Below, in pieces: positions 44,678 through 54,129 of a stretch of DNA of 64,000 nt. Under the pieces are notes generated by a model, which worked only from the letters and a program-made list of their open reading frames with translations, was not told the origin of the DNA and ran no database searches. Both the position numbers and the translations under genes were made by a program. The stretch spans positions 5,063,405 through 5,127,404 of the forward strand of contig OX638330.1 of the NCBI GenBank assembly GCA_951812725.1, in the 5' to 3' direction. The DNA is from an uncultured Caldilineaceae bacterium (lineage in GTDB: Bacteria; Chloroflexota; Anaerolineae; Caldilineales; Caldilineaceae). Numbering within the stretch: the stretch's first letter is position 1; the number at the start of each line of letters is the position of its first letter.

Positions 44678-45733
44678 CTATGTTACCTCCACCGCCTCCC
44701 CCCTCTCCGCCGACCGGTACATTGCATCGGTGATCTGTTGCACCAGCAGCGCCTGCGCCAGCGTCGTCTTGGGAGGACGGCCTGAGCGGACCGCCGTCGC
44801 GAAGTCCTCCAGCAGCGCGCGGTGGATGTCCATGTAGGATTCGCTGCCCGACCACAACGTCTGGGTGGTCGTTCCATCTGCACGGTCGTTTTCGTAGTAC
44901 AGGATCTCCTTCTCCTGCGCCGGCGTCATCTGCAGGCGCAGCGACCCAGCCTCACCAATCACCTCCCACGATGTCTCCGCCTGCGCCGCGGCGTACTCGC
45001 CCCGCTCATACGTGAGCGCGATACCGTCGGCGCAGCGCACCAGCCCGGCGATGTGCGTCTCCCCGTCGGATCCCGGCGCAACCGTATCGGCGAAGGTGGA
45101 GGGAACGCGCCAGCTCTGAGCCAGGACCGTTTGCGGCCGCAGCCGCCAGCCGCTGATGCCCAGCAGATAGTCCAGATCGTAGCAGCCCCAGTTGACAAGA
45201 ATGCCGCCGCCATTCAGTTCGCGGCTGAGCCGCCAGGCCGGCGGCGGTGTCTCCGGCGGCGGCCCCGCCGGGACGATCGCCCGGCAGCGGAGCAGGCGCA
45301 GCGCGCCCAACTTACCCCGGTCGATCCAGTCGGTAACAGTCCGGGTCGATTCCAAAAAATGAAAACGGGACGAGCAGCAGGCCGCGACCCGGTCCCCCTG
45401 GACAGAGATCAGCCGCCGCACCTCGTCAGCACTGCGGGCCACCGGTTTTTCCGTCAATAGATGCTTGCCCGCCCGCAGGGCCTGCATCCCCAACGCAATG
45501 CGAAAACTAGCCGGCAGCGCCAGCACCACAGCTTCGACCCGCGCATCAGCCAGCAGCTCTGCGCCGCTGTTGTAGACCGTCCCTACCGCATATGCAGCCG
45601 CAGTCCTTTCCGCCAACGCCCGCTGCACGTCAGCGACGGCCGCCAGCTCGACCTGATCGGAGGCCGCGGCCGCTTGCGCGTGGGCCGCGCCGATCGTCCC
45701 GCAACCGATGATGCCGAGTTGTAGGGGTGTCAT
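44678..45733 (-). CDS. Gfo/Idh/MocA-family oxidoreductase
   Basis: The 351-residue protein has the N-terminal NAD(P) Rossmann fold (GIIGCGTIGAAHAQAAAAS), the LTEKPVARS motif at about 92 with the catalytic-region lysine, and the C-terminal alpha/beta dimerisation domain with NWGCYDLDYLLG at about 183. It oxidises or isomerises a sugar or inositol derivative. It is transcribed divergently from the methyltransferase gene. Same-strand neighbours include sugar catabolic genes but none close enough for an operon. Confidence 0.88.
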   Translation of the reverse strand: MTPLQLGIIGCGTIGAAHAQAAAASDQVELAAVADVQRALAERTAAAYAVGTVYNSGAELLADARVEAVVLALPASFRIALGMQALRAGKHLLTEKPVARSADEVRRLISVQGDRVAACCSSRFHFLESTRTVTDWIDRGKLGALRLLRCRAIVPAGPPPETPPPAWRLSRELNGGGILVNWGCYDLDYLLGISGWRLRPQTVLAQSWRVPSTFADTVAPGSDGETHIAGLVRCADGIALTYERGEYAAAQAETSWEVIGEAGSLRLQMTPAQEKEILYYENDRADGTTTQTLWSGSESYMDIHRALLEDFATAVRSGRPPKTTLAQALLVQQITDAMYRSAERGEAVEVT

Positions 45734-45749
45734 TCGCCTGGTTCCTTCA

Positions 45750-45758
45750 TGCTACAAT
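45750..45758 (+). promoter_or_regulatory. Extended -10 promoter element (TGCTACAAT)
   Basis: TGC plus TACAAT lies about 44 bp upstream of the methyltransferase start at 45802. The same string occurs before the LysM gene. Confidence 0.4.
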
Positions 45759-45801
45759 GACAGCTGACAGAATACGTACCCTCACGCAAAGGAACGCGCA
45801 T

Positions 45802-46557
45802 ATGGACGCCCCCTCCCCATCCTGGCAAAGACTCTATGCCGATGAGACCTTCAGCTGGATCTGGCCGCCCGCATATGAACCGAATTCGAATCCGCCCGAG
45901 TTGGAGCAGATTCTTTCTCTGCTGAAGCCGCACAAAGGAGCACGGTTTCTTGACCTGGCCTGCGGGCTGGGATGGCTGACGATCCCGCTGGCGCTGCGCG
46001 GCTTTCAGGTGACCGGTTACGATCTCAGCGACGCAATGCTGACACGCGCTCAAGAATCAGCCGAGCAGGCAGATGCGCAGATCGAGTGGGTTCGCGGGGA
46101 CATGCGCAGCCTGCCAGCCAGCTGGACCGCGACCTTCGATTTCGTCACCCTTACCCTCAGCGAGTTCGGATGCTTCCACGATTCCGACAATCAACGGGTG
46201 CTCGCTGAAGTGGCGCGTGTCCTTAAGAGCGGCGGCCGCTTTCTCCTTGACATTGTTGTGAATCGTGACGAGTTGATCCTGAATGGCGATCGCAACAACA
46301 GCTTCGACGGCGGTGGGTTCTTCATCGCAGACAAGGGAAGCCTTGACATTTTGAGCGGTATTTTCACCAGGGCTTTCCAGTGGTATCACCAGGGCCAGCG
46401 TCACGAAACCAGCTGGCAGATCCGGGCATATACACCGCCGGAGGTGCAACGGATGTTGGATCAGGCCGGCTTCCGGGAACTGTCAGCGTACCGGAACTAT
46501 GCCGGAGACAGCCTGACGCGGGACAGCGCCGGAATGGTGTTTCTGGCACAGAAGTAG
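45802..46557 (+). CDS. Class I SAM-dependent methyltransferase
   Basis: The 251-residue protein has the motif I loop FLDLACGLGWLTIPLA at about 50, an acidic residue after the second strand (GYDLSDAMLTRA) and motif II/III at GDMRSLP and DFVTLTLSEFGC. It fits the broad Methyltransf_25 type group acting on small molecules, lipids or proteins; the substrate is unknown. The ATG at 45802 has AAGGA 9 bp upstream, while a farther ATG would start inside the promoter. Confidence 0.85.
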   Translation: MDAPSPSWQRLYADETFSWIWPPAYEPNSNPPELEQILSLLKPHKGARFLDLACGLGWLTIPLALRGFQVTGYDLSDAMLTRAQESAEQADAQIEWVRGDMRSLPASWTATFDFVTLTLSEFGCFHDSDNQRVLAEVARVLKSGGRFLLDIVVNRDELILNGDRNNSFDGGGFFIADKGSLDILSGIFTRAFQWYHQGQRHETSWQIRAYTPPEVQRMLDQAGFRELSAYRNYAGDSLTRDSAGMVFLAQK

Positions 46558-46583
46558 CCCGCTCTGCGAAGGCCTATGTCGAT

Positions 46584-47960
46584 TCAGCCCCTGTAGTCTC
46601 TGTGCGCATCCGCACCCGTTTCCAGTTGTAACGCCAGCGCCGGGCCAAGCACCGCCGTCGTCATGCCGGCGTGGTTTTCCCGCCCATGACCGCGCGCAAT
46701 CGCGCTGACCGAGCGCGCCGAGCAGCCGTGGTCGCGTCCGTCCGGAAAGGCTGCGCGCGCCAGCAGAAAGTAGGTGCGGGCCAAATCCACCGCGCGCGCC
46801 TGCAGCGCGCTGTCCCCCTCGATCTCCGCGGCCACCGCCAGCGTGATCGGATTGTGGCGCCGCTCGCGGCCGTCTTCCAGCCAGCGCGGCGCGTCCGAGC
46901 GCTTGCCCACGCCCGATGCGCGGCGGGCCGGGTGCTTGAACTCTGTGTCCAGGGTGACTTCGGTGATGTCGAAGGGGTCGAGCCGGGCCACAGCCTCCAA
47001 TACCGCCTTGTCATAGCGTCCGTCGCCCGTCCAGCGCCGGTAGGCCCGCACCGCATCCGCGGCCGCGCCCGCGTCAGCGTCAGCCAGTTGCGCCGCCAGC
47101 GGCTCCAGCAGCCGTTCGGCCGCCAGTCGAAAGCGGGTTTCGCCGCTCTCCCGCCACAGGCGCAGGAACGTATTGATGGCGTCGGAGCCGAGCAGATTCT
47201 CCGCCCGGTCGACCTCCGCCTGCAGGTCGGGTGCTTCGCCCATGAACGAATAGTAGAGCGCTTTATCGTCGTCGCTGAACTCGTACAGAATACCGTCGGG
47301 GGTCAGGGCAATCGGCAGCGCATCCCCTGCCAGAATCGCGTCCGCCCACTCCCCCGCGTAGACCTTCGCCAACTCGATATAGCGCTTTTTGACCGTCTCC
47401 GTCTCCGGGTTCGACGCCGCCAGCAGGCAGATGTTGATACAGCGCAGATGGTCCGGCGAGTTGAGCGCCATGCCCGGCTCCTGGCGCAGGCCGTCCGCGC
47501 CGAAGAATAGCGAGTGAAAGCGTCGTCTGTCCCAATCGAACCAGTCCGGCGCGCCGGCCGACCAGTTGCCCATGTGCTCGGCGGCATCGTCCAACTGCCG
47601 GGCCGTTTCCCGGTCATCCGGCAGAATCCGTTGCAGGGCACCCAGGAAGAGCTCATAGTGCTCGGTGCCGTGGTGCGCCTCCTGCATACGCCAGTAGCCA
47701 TGCCGCCACTGTTGCGTCCGGGTGTAATGATCGCGCATGCGATCGCGTGCCTGTTGCAGAAAGCGCAGAATGCGTTCGTCCGCGCCGGCGCGCAGCAGCG
47801 GCTCCCAACCGGTGGTGTAGGTGCCCTGATCATGGACATCGGTGGCCGGCTCGTCCGCGTAGCGGTCGATGGCCTCGTATGCCCACCCGCGCACGTCATC
47901 CAGGAAGCGCTGGCAGGCGTGGGGCAGGTCGTGAGAGGGTTCGATCTGACGCCTGTACAT
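46584..47960 (-). CDS. Hypothetical alpha-helical protein coupled to the fucosidase gene
   Basis: The 458-residue protein was not assigned to a family. It is rich in amphipathic helices with repeated aromatic/acidic pairs (GNWSAGAPDWFDWDRRRFHSLF at about 130, RRHNPITLAVAAEIEGDS at about 375), the look of an (alpha/alpha) toroid as in glycosidases, lyases and epimerases. Its start lies 2 bp after the GH29 stop, with the ribosome binding site inside that gene, so the two are translationally coupled. A role in processing fucose-containing glycans is inferred from this. No signal peptide is seen. Confidence 0.7.
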   Translation of the reverse strand: MYRRQIEPSHDLPHACQRFLDDVRGWAYEAIDRYADEPATDVHDQGTYTTGWEPLLRAGADERILRFLQQARDRMRDHYTRTQQWRHGYWRMQEAHHGTEHYELFLGALQRILPDDRETARQLDDAAEHMGNWSAGAPDWFDWDRRRFHSLFFGADGLRQEPGMALNSPDHLRCINICLLAASNPETETVKKRYIELAKVYAGEWADAILAGDALPIALTPDGILYEFSDDDKALYYSFMGEAPDLQAEVDRAENLLGSDAINTFLRLWRESGETRFRLAAERLLEPLAAQLADADAGAAADAVRAYRRWTGDGRYDKAVLEAVARLDPFDITEVTLDTEFKHPARRASGVGKRSDAPRWLEDGRERRHNPITLAVAAEIEGDSALQARAVDLARTYFLLARAAFPDGRDHGCSARSVSAIARGHGRENHAGMTTAVLGPALALQLETGADAHRDYRG

Positions 47961-47962
47961 GG

Positions 47963-49366
47963 TTACCCCTGCAGTTCAATTTTGAATGTATAAGCGTGAT
48001 CGCACGGACGTTGACTGGGCGTGCTCACGGTCAAGGCGTCCCCGTCCTGCTTCCAGGCGACAGGCTCGTCGCTGCCGAGCATCGAAACGCGGCCGATGCG
48101 CCCGCCGACCGAAGAGCCGCTGCCCAGCGAGGTGATGGCGGCCTCGTTGCCGGGCCAGCCCAATACGATGGCATAGAGGGCATTGTCCTTCTGCGTGAAG
48201 CGCACATCTTTGGGGGTGAAGGGCTGATTCTTGCGCTCGGACATATGCCCGTCCTCCACAGCCGTATCGCCCTCACCGAACCGCTCCCAGTGGCGCGTGC
48301 CGTAAATGGCCTCCCCGTTCACATCCAGCCAACCGCCCAGATCCAACAGCAGCTGGGTCGCCTCCGCCGGGATGACGCCGTCCGCGCGCGGGCCGACGTT
48401 CAGGAGCAGGTTGCCGTTCTTGCTTACGATGTCGATCAGATCGTGAATGATCGTTGCCGCGCTCTTGAACTCGTCGTCCTTGACATAGCTCCAGGCCTTG
48501 TAGCTGACCGCGGTGTCCGTCTGCCAGTAGTGCGGGCGGATGTCGTCCAGCTTGCCCCGCTCCACATCATAGACCGCGACGCCGTCTGGGAACTTGTCCT
48601 TATACTGGAGAATAGGTTCGCTGCCCCACTCCAGCGCGCGGTTGTAGTAGTAGGCGGCAATCTGCGGGCGGTACGGCTCGAATTCATCGTAATGCCAGCC
48701 AAAATCGAACCAGAGCACATCCGGCCGGAAATAGTCGATCATCTCAAGCGTGCGCGCGTACCAGTTCTGCAGAAAGTCCCAGCTGGCGGGCGCGTCCTCC
48801 GGATGGGGCGGGTTGTAGAGTTCCTCCAGGCCGGGATCCGTGGTATCGAAATCATCTGCGTAGGTGTAGTAGCGCCAGTTGAAGGCCCGGTGGCTGGAGA
48901 CACCGAACTTGAGGCCGGCCGCGCGGGTTTCCCGCTCCAGCTCCTTGCAGACATCCCGCTTCGGCCCCATCAGGGCCGAATTCCAGCGGGTATGGGTGCT
49001 GGCGTACATCGGGAAGCCGTCATGATGTTCGGCGACGGGCACGATGTAACGCGCGCCGGCCTTCTGGAACAGATCGATCCACTGCGCCGGGTCCCAGTTC
49101 TCCGCTTTGAACAGAGGGATGAAATCCTTGTATCCGAACTTGGACGGATGGCCCCAGGTCTCCGTGTGGTGCTGGTAGTAGTTCGGCCCCTTGCGCGAAA
49201 TCTCGTCCCGGTACATGAAGCGGGGATACCATTCGTTATCGAAGGCGGGGACGGAGTAGGGGCCCCAGTGGATGAAGATGCCCAGCTTATCGTTCATGAA
49301 CCATTCGGGCACCTCATAGTTCTGCAGGGAGTCCCAGGTCGGTTCGTAGCGGAAATCCGTGGTCAT
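47963..49366 (-). CDS. Alpha-L-fucosidase, family GH29
   Basis: The 467-residue protein matches GH29 retaining fucosidases. FMNDKLGIFIHWGPYSVPAF at about 23, the YIVPVAEHHDGFPMY segment at about 110, SSHRAFNW and the probable nucleophile aspartate in VLWFDFGW at about 217 are present. The C-terminal beta-sandwich runs from about 350. No signal peptide is visible, so it may act on imported oligosaccharides. It heads a two-gene unit with the unknown 458-residue gene. Confidence 0.9.
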   Translation of the reverse strand: MTTDFRYEPTWDSLQNYEVPEWFMNDKLGIFIHWGPYSVPAFDNEWYPRFMYRDEISRKGPNYYQHHTETWGHPSKFGYKDFIPLFKAENWDPAQWIDLFQKAGARYIVPVAEHHDGFPMYASTHTRWNSALMGPKRDVCKELERETRAAGLKFGVSSHRAFNWRYYTYADDFDTTDPGLEELYNPPHPEDAPASWDFLQNWYARTLEMIDYFRPDVLWFDFGWHYDEFEPYRPQIAAYYYNRALEWGSEPILQYKDKFPDGVAVYDVERGKLDDIRPHYWQTDTAVSYKAWSYVKDDEFKSAATIIHDLIDIVSKNGNLLLNVGPRADGVIPAEATQLLLDLGGWLDVNGEAIYGTRHWERFGEGDTAVEDGHMSERKNQPFTPKDVRFTQKDNALYAIVLGWPGNEAAITSLGSGSSVGGRIGRVSMLGSDEPVAWKQDGDALTVSTPSQRPCDHAYTFKIELQG

Positions 49367-49624
49367 TGCATGGCTCCATGAAGGTTTATTGCGCGCGAAA
49401 ACGGTCTGTTGCCTGCGGTCATCTTGAGGTCGGTACGGATGAGGAGTGGGTCAATGCGCTGCCGCTTCGCCGTATGAGCGCCGATATTTCAGGGCAGTAT
49501 AGAGGGGGACGCCCATCGTGTCCAATCCATGCCAGTTGAAATTTTGCCCGCTGTTGACGCCGGCAGTTGGACATTCGGCAGCCGGCGAACAGCCCCGCGG
49601 ACGGCGCGATTCATAGGCCAACTG

Positions 49625-50020
49625 TCACTCACACAGGTCGCAGTGCAAGAACTGACGGGCCAGCAATATGCCGAGCGCCGCGCACAGGAGGCTGATGCCA
49701 TTGTTGGCGAGGATATTGACAAGGCCGCCCCAGACGCGCCCGTTCTGCCAGAATGTGACGCTCTCGACGGCGAAGGTGGAGAAAGTGGTAAAGGAGCCGA
49801 GGAAGCCGACGATCAGCAGCAGCCGCAGCTGGGGCGACAGAGCAAAATAGTGGGAACCGGCCGCCACCAGGAAGCCGGCCAGCAGACTGCCGGCGGCATT
49901 GACGGTCAGCGTGCCATAGGGGAAGGCCAGCCCCAACTTCCCTGCCAGCCACAGGCTGACAAAGTAGCGGGCATTCGCGCCCAGCACTGCGCCCAGACCG
50001 ATCCAAAGTACGTTCGTCAT
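49625..50020 (-). CDS. crcB: Fluoride channel/exporter CrcB (Fluc)
   Basis: The 131-residue four-helix membrane protein carries the Fluc signature GFLGSFTTFSTF at about 73 and the conserved GTLTVNAAGSLLAGF with its asparagine at about 41. Fluc dimers let fluoride leave the cell. Only one gene is present, as expected of the homodimeric type. No convincing fluoride riboswitch is seen in the short upstream gap. Confidence 0.93.
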   Translation of the reverse strand: MTNVLWIGLGAVLGANARYFVSLWLAGKLGLAFPYGTLTVNAAGSLLAGFLVAAGSHYFALSPQLRLLLIVGFLGSFTTFSTFAVESVTFWQNGRVWGGLVNILANNGISLLCAALGILLARQFLHCDLCE

Positions 50021-50099
50021 ATGTCAGCTCGTCTGCGTGCCCATTGCCGCCCGTCCTTCATGCGCTCGCAAAGTGCGAACATCCTCGGCTGCATTAAGG

Positions 50100-51698
50100 T
50101 CACTCAGTCTCAGGCGCTGTCACTTCCGGCGGCTGGCTCGCGATCGGCCCAATCCATTCCGTGTACAGCAGGTCACCGACCTGCGGGTTGACTTGGCGCA
50201 ACGCCTCCAACATATCCAGCGACGTGACGATTTTGTACTGATTGTTGGCCAGATAGCCCTGCAGAAACTGCTTGAATTCCCGCTCTCCCAGCGTGCGGCG
50301 GAGCGCGGAGAAAAAGAGCGCGCCCTTGCCGTAGACGATGCCTTCGTATTGGACTCCGTCTGCAAAGGCCGTCACCGGTTGCGCGAGCGCAGCGTCCTCT
50401 TCGCGGCTGATCAACCCGTCAACCACCGCCTCCCAGCGGCGGTATTCCAGAATGTCGGCCGCCTCCGGGCCATGCACCGCCTCATAGTAGATGCGGCTTG
50501 AGTATTCGGCCAGACCTTCATCAACCCAGGGCTCGTTGACCGGATCGTTGTGGACAAGCTGGTACCACCACTGGTGCGCCACCTCGTGGACCGCCCGTAT
50601 CTCCAGTTGATCCCGGTAGCGGTCATACAGCTGCACGCCCAATAGAAAGACCTGCGGGTACTCCATCCCCCGAAAGCTGATCGGCGCCGACGCCACCCGC
50701 AACTCCTCGTACGGATAGGGCCCGAACCAGTCACTGTACACCCGCAGCGACGCCGCCGTATGCTGTAAGACAGCCCGCCCCGCCTCCTCATGCCCCGGCA
50801 GCCAGTAGCTCGTGACGAGCGTGCCATATGCGCTCAGGCTGTCCGACTGGAAGCGATCGCTCATGTGGACGATGAACTCGCGCGACGGCTCCGTCTCCCA
50901 CCTGTGTTGGATCTGACCCTCACCGACCACTGTGGAGGTGATCAACTGGCCGCTCGCCACCGGGATCATATCGATCGGGACGGTGCCGGAAACAACAAAG
51001 CTGGACATGTAGTTGAAGGCCGCGTCCCCGCGGCTGGTGCCCCGCTCCAGCCACCAGCGGCCGGTCGCCGCGGTCGGCCCCGGCTGGTAAACGGCCAGCG
51101 AGGGGTAAAAGAGCGGCAAGCTCACGAAATCCTGGCTGTAGCCGAAGAGACGATAGGCCCCCGACGTATCCGCGCTCCAGTGCGGGATGCGTAACAGCCA
51201 GCTCACATAGACAGTCGTTGACTGCCCGCGCAGCAGCGCCCGCGGCAAGTCCACCCGGATCGCTGTGTTCTGATCCAAGTAGATAAAGGGCGCCGTGCTG
51301 CCCTCGACCGTCACGTTCTGAATGCTGAAATCGCCGCCGTAGTGATCCAATGCCGGATAAAGGCGGAAAACGAGGTGCGTCCAGGGGTCGGCGCTGGTGT
51401 TCGGGACGCGAATGTGGGCAGAACCTTGCAGAAAGATCAGATCTTCGCTGAGCGTGAACTCGATCTCATAATGCGGGATCGCCTCGGACGCCGTCGTCGA
51501 GTCATCCTCTTCCGCGGTTGAAGAGCGAAGTCCGTCACAGGCGGCCAACAGCATCATGAGCAGCAGAAAACTGATTCCCACCGCGCCATACGGGGGGAGA
51601 ACCGTTCTCCCCTCTTTTCTCTTTCTTTGGCTGCTGCCGGCGTCAGGTGTTCGGACAGTTGGCTGCGGCCAAACTCTCTCCTCTGTGTTTGGGGGCAT
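50100..51698 (-). CDS. M1-family metallopeptidase, probable lipoprotein
   Basis: The protein has the gluzincin aminopeptidase layout. GMEYPQV stands for the GAMEN-type substrate loop at about 323, and HEVAHQWWYQLVHNDPVNEPWVDEGLAEY at about 352 gives the HExxH plus distal glutamate zinc site. Before it lies the beta-rich N-terminal domain (IEFTLSEDLIFLQGSAHIRV). A basic stretch, a hydrophobic segment (VGISFLLLMMLLAAC) and a lipobox cysteine at about residue 53 suggest a surface lipoprotein. ATG 51698 gives 532 residues and is the nearest ATG before the lipobox; this leaves an unusually long pre-signal region, so the start is uncertain. Confidence 0.85.
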   Translation of the reverse strand: MPPNTEERVWPQPTVRTPDAGSSQRKRKEGRTVLPPYGAVGISFLLLMMLLAACDGLRSSTAEEDDSTTASEAIPHYEIEFTLSEDLIFLQGSAHIRVPNTSADPWTHLVFRLYPALDHYGGDFSIQNVTVEGSTAPFIYLDQNTAIRVDLPRALLRGQSTTVYVSWLLRIPHWSADTSGAYRLFGYSQDFVSLPLFYPSLAVYQPGPTAATGRWWLERGTSRGDAAFNYMSSFVVSGTVPIDMIPVASGQLITSTVVGEGQIQHRWETEPSREFIVHMSDRFQSDSLSAYGTLVTSYWLPGHEEAGRAVLQHTAASLRVYSDWFGPYPYEELRVASAPISFRGMEYPQVFLLGVQLYDRYRDQLEIRAVHEVAHQWWYQLVHNDPVNEPWVDEGLAEYSSRIYYEAVHGPEAADILEYRRWEAVVDGLISREEDAALAQPVTAFADGVQYEGIVYGKGALFFSALRRTLGEREFKQFLQGYLANNQYKIVTSLDMLEALRQVNPQVGDLLYTEWIGPIASQPPEVTAPETE

Positions 51699-51891
51699 CT
51701 GGCGATACCACAGGAAACTCTGCGTGTTTTTTGGATGGGCTACCGCCTCGCCACATGAGCGTCTGTGCCGACCTGATCCACCTGGCCTTTGAAGATACGC
51801 AAATACGGACAAATTGCAGGCAAGAGAGGTAGCGCCTAGCGTATTTTATTATATCATAGTGGGACCATACAAAGTAAAGTGTGCACGGATG

Positions 51892-51900
51892 TGCTATACT
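51892..51900 (+). promoter_or_regulatory. Extended -10 promoter element (TGCTATACT)
   Basis: TGC plus TATACT lies about 95 bp before nurA, in the divergent gap with the M1 peptidase gene. The same string occurs at 12074. Confidence 0.4.
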
Positions 51901-51994
51901 GTCAACGTCTGAACCGAATCCATTCGAAGCAAGAGGCCGTCTGCAGGCAATTTGCAATACGCAATGCAGCAAAATTCTGCTGAGGAGAGACTGA

Positions 51995-53206
51995 ATGTTT
52001 GTGCGAAGCGCGGCCGCCGCCGCGTTGGAACGAAAAAAGGAACTGTTCTCCGTATACGAACGCGAGCGGTGGGAAGAGCAGAAGCGCGTGCAAGGATGGC
52101 TGCAGGAGCTGCAGGCTGAATCCGCCGCGTCCCTGAACCGCCGCCTCGACGACATCGACGATCCCTGGCCCGGCGCACTGCCCACGGCAGAGTACGACCG
52201 CGCGGATGGAATGCGCATCTCTTTGGGCGTGAATTGGCAGAACCGTGAAAAGGCCAATCAATGGGCACTGGACGCGCTCGACGGCCGGCCCGCGCTGGCT
52301 GTCGACGGCAGCCAGATCATACCAACCACCGACTACTCTCCCCCGGTGGGCGCGGTGCAGATCGGCTGGTTCTTCAATGACCGCCGCCCGGCCGCGGATG
52401 GCGACGCGGCCGGGCGCTACGAAAAAGATATCGACTTTGAGGTGCTGGCCCCGGACGAGCTGCTCGACGCCGGCGGCGACGATAGCGTCTTTCCCAACTG
52501 GCGTGTGAACCAGGAGCGCTTCATTCTCGAGTGCGCCAAACTGTGTGAGTTCATGGAGCGCTGCGCGCAACGGCCGTTTGCCCGCCGGCCCGTCTGTTTC
52601 CTGGACGGCTCGCTGATCATCTCCTTTGCCGGCCAGCTGCGCGCCGGCCGAGAACACGGCTATATCCAGGCTGTGCAGGAGCTGCTGGACTGCTCCGAGC
52701 GCACGCAGACGCCTCTGGTCGGTTTTGTGGACAACACCTACAGCCGCGACATCGTCACCCTGCTGGCGACGCTGCACGGCCTGCCGGCGCCGGCGCACAT
52801 CAACGACGCTTCCCTACTGTCGGCAAACCTGCCCGATTGGGGCGATCGCAGCCCGTTCTGGGTATGCGCACGCCCGGACCGTCTCAGCACAGAAGGCCGC
52901 GCCGACTTCTATAAGCAGGTCTGTTTCTGCCTGGCGCGGCTCAGCATGGAAAACGCGCCGGCCCGGCTGGAAATGCCGCGCTGGCTGCTGGAATCCGGCC
53001 GCGCCGACGAGATCGTCTCCCTCGTCCTGGCCGAGGCGGTTGTCGGCAGCGGCTATCCCTACGTGCTGGAGACGGCAGACGTCACCGCCGTCATCCAGCA
53101 GCAGGACCGCCAGCGCTTTTACCGGCTCTTCCAGGAGTTTCTGGAGGAACAAGGCATGGCCATGACCGTCACGCGCAAGCAGCGCAGTAAGCAGCTGCGG
53201 CGGTGA
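51995..53206 (+). CDS. nurA: NurA-domain nuclease
   Basis: The 403-residue protein contains a NurA domain. ALAVDGSQIIPTTDYSPPVG at about 100 has the first conserved aspartate, CFLDGSLIISFAG at about 202 the second, and LVGFVDNTYSRDIV at about 243 the third, forming the expected metal site. NurA acts with the HerA helicase in DNA end processing in archaea and some bacteria; no herA is in this window. An N-terminal helical extension of about 60 residues precedes the domain. GAGGAGA lies about 6 bp before the ATG. Confidence 0.88.
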   Translation: MFVRSAAAAALERKKELFSVYERERWEEQKRVQGWLQELQAESAASLNRRLDDIDDPWPGALPTAEYDRADGMRISLGVNWQNREKANQWALDALDGRPALAVDGSQIIPTTDYSPPVGAVQIGWFFNDRRPAADGDAAGRYEKDIDFEVLAPDELLDAGGDDSVFPNWRVNQERFILECAKLCEFMERCAQRPFARRPVCFLDGSLIISFAGQLRAGREHGYIQAVQELLDCSERTQTPLVGFVDNTYSRDIVTLLATLHGLPAPAHINDASLLSANLPDWGDRSPFWVCARPDRLSTEGRADFYKQVCFCLARLSMENAPARLEMPRWLLESGRADEIVSLVLAEAVVGSGYPYVLETADVTAVIQQQDRQRFYRLFQEFLEEQGMAMTVTRKQRSKQLRR

Positions 53207-53305
53207 TAACGGCAGTGATCAGTGGTCAGTGAGTGTGCAGGTCATTGGCGCGCGGCAGGTCTGCATCATCGCAATTTTCCAATCGCAAATGTCACGGAGT
53301 AGACA

Positions 53306-53830
53306 ATGCCTTTAGCGGTAACGAACTACGAATCCCCCATCGGTTCCATCGAAATCCACGCCACCGACGCGGCGATAAGCAAAGTCGAGTTTGCCGGGGA
53401 ACAGGTAGAAGTGAATGAAGAGCAGAGCGGCGACAGAAGCAGCCCCCGCGCCTCATCCCCGATGCCGCCAGCGGCGCATCCGCTTCTGGACGAAGTGCAT
53501 CGCCAGCTAAACGCATATTTCGCCGGAGACTTGCACTGCTTCGATCTGCCCCTGGATCTGGAGGGTACGCCGTTTCAGCAGCAGGTCTGGCAGCAGCTTC
53601 TCAGCGTCGGCTACGGCCAGACCGCCAGTTACCAGGACATCGCCCACGCCATCGACAACCCCAAAGCCGTGCGCGCCGTCGGCGCGGCCAACGGCCGCAA
53701 CCCGGTCTCCATCATCGTGCCCTGCCACCGCATCATCGGCAGCGGCGGCCGCGCGAAGCTGACCGGGTATGGAGGTGGTCTGTGGCGTAAGGAGTGGCTG
53801 CTGAGGCATGAGGGGGTGTTGTTGGTTTAG
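53306..53830 (+). CDS. ogt: Methylated-DNA-protein cysteine methyltransferase
   Basis: The 174-residue protein repairs O6-alkylguanine by self-alkylation. The active-site block IIVPCHRIIGSGG at about 133 holds the acceptor cysteine. GTPFQQQVWQQLLSVGYGQTASY at about 84 is the DNA-binding helix-turn-helix region, with the AVGAANGRNPV arginine finger following. The N-terminal ribonuclease-like domain (NYESPIGSIEIHA) is complete, so it is a stand-alone Ogt. A HicB-like gene starts 14 bp downstream. Confidence 0.93.
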   Translation: MPLAVTNYESPIGSIEIHATDAAISKVEFAGEQVEVNEEQSGDRSSPRASSPMPPAAHPLLDEVHRQLNAYFAGDLHCFDLPLDLEGTPFQQQVWQQLLSVGYGQTASYQDIAHAIDNPKAVRAVGAANGRNPVSIIVPCHRIIGSGGRAKLTGYGGGLWRKEWLLRHEGVLLV

Positions 53831-53844
53831 AGGGGAGCAGAGAG

Positions 53845-54129
53845 ATGAGCTGGAAACTCAAGTGCATGATCGAGCCGGACGATGATTGGTATGTTTCCGA
53901 CTGCGAGGAATTAGGAATCGCAAGCCAAGGGGAAACCGTCATTGAGGCAAAGAGGAATCTGGAAGAAGCAATTGAGATGTTCCTTGAGGACGTTTCGCAA
54001 AGTGAAATTGTGAGTCTCCTTGCCCCCCTTGAACCAGAATCTTCCGTCAAAATCCAACGTCCTCCAGAGATTTCGGCTGAGCAGCAGCAGGAAGGACAAG
54101 GCACACAATGGGTGCTTACTGTTGCATAG
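53845..54129 (+). CDS. HicB-like antitoxin
   Basis: The 94-residue protein has the HicB/UPF0150 fold pattern: LKCMIEPDDDWYVSDCEELGIASQGETVIEAKRNLEEAIEMFL, a partial RNase-H-like strand-helix unit. HicB neutralises the mRNA-cleaving HicA toxin. GGGAGCAGAGAG lies before the ATG. The hicA that should be its partner follows immediately but is decayed, so this is now an orphan antitoxin. Confidence 0.78.
   Translation: MSWKLKCMIEPDDDWYVSDCEELGIASQGETVIEAKRNLEEAIEMFLEDVSQSEIVSLLAPLEPESSVKIQRPPEISAEQQQEGQGTQWVLTVA

Noticed and set aside
50021..50099. Fluoride riboswitch before crcB
   Set aside because: The short upstream stretch does not show the conserved riboswitch core or its pseudoknot elements.
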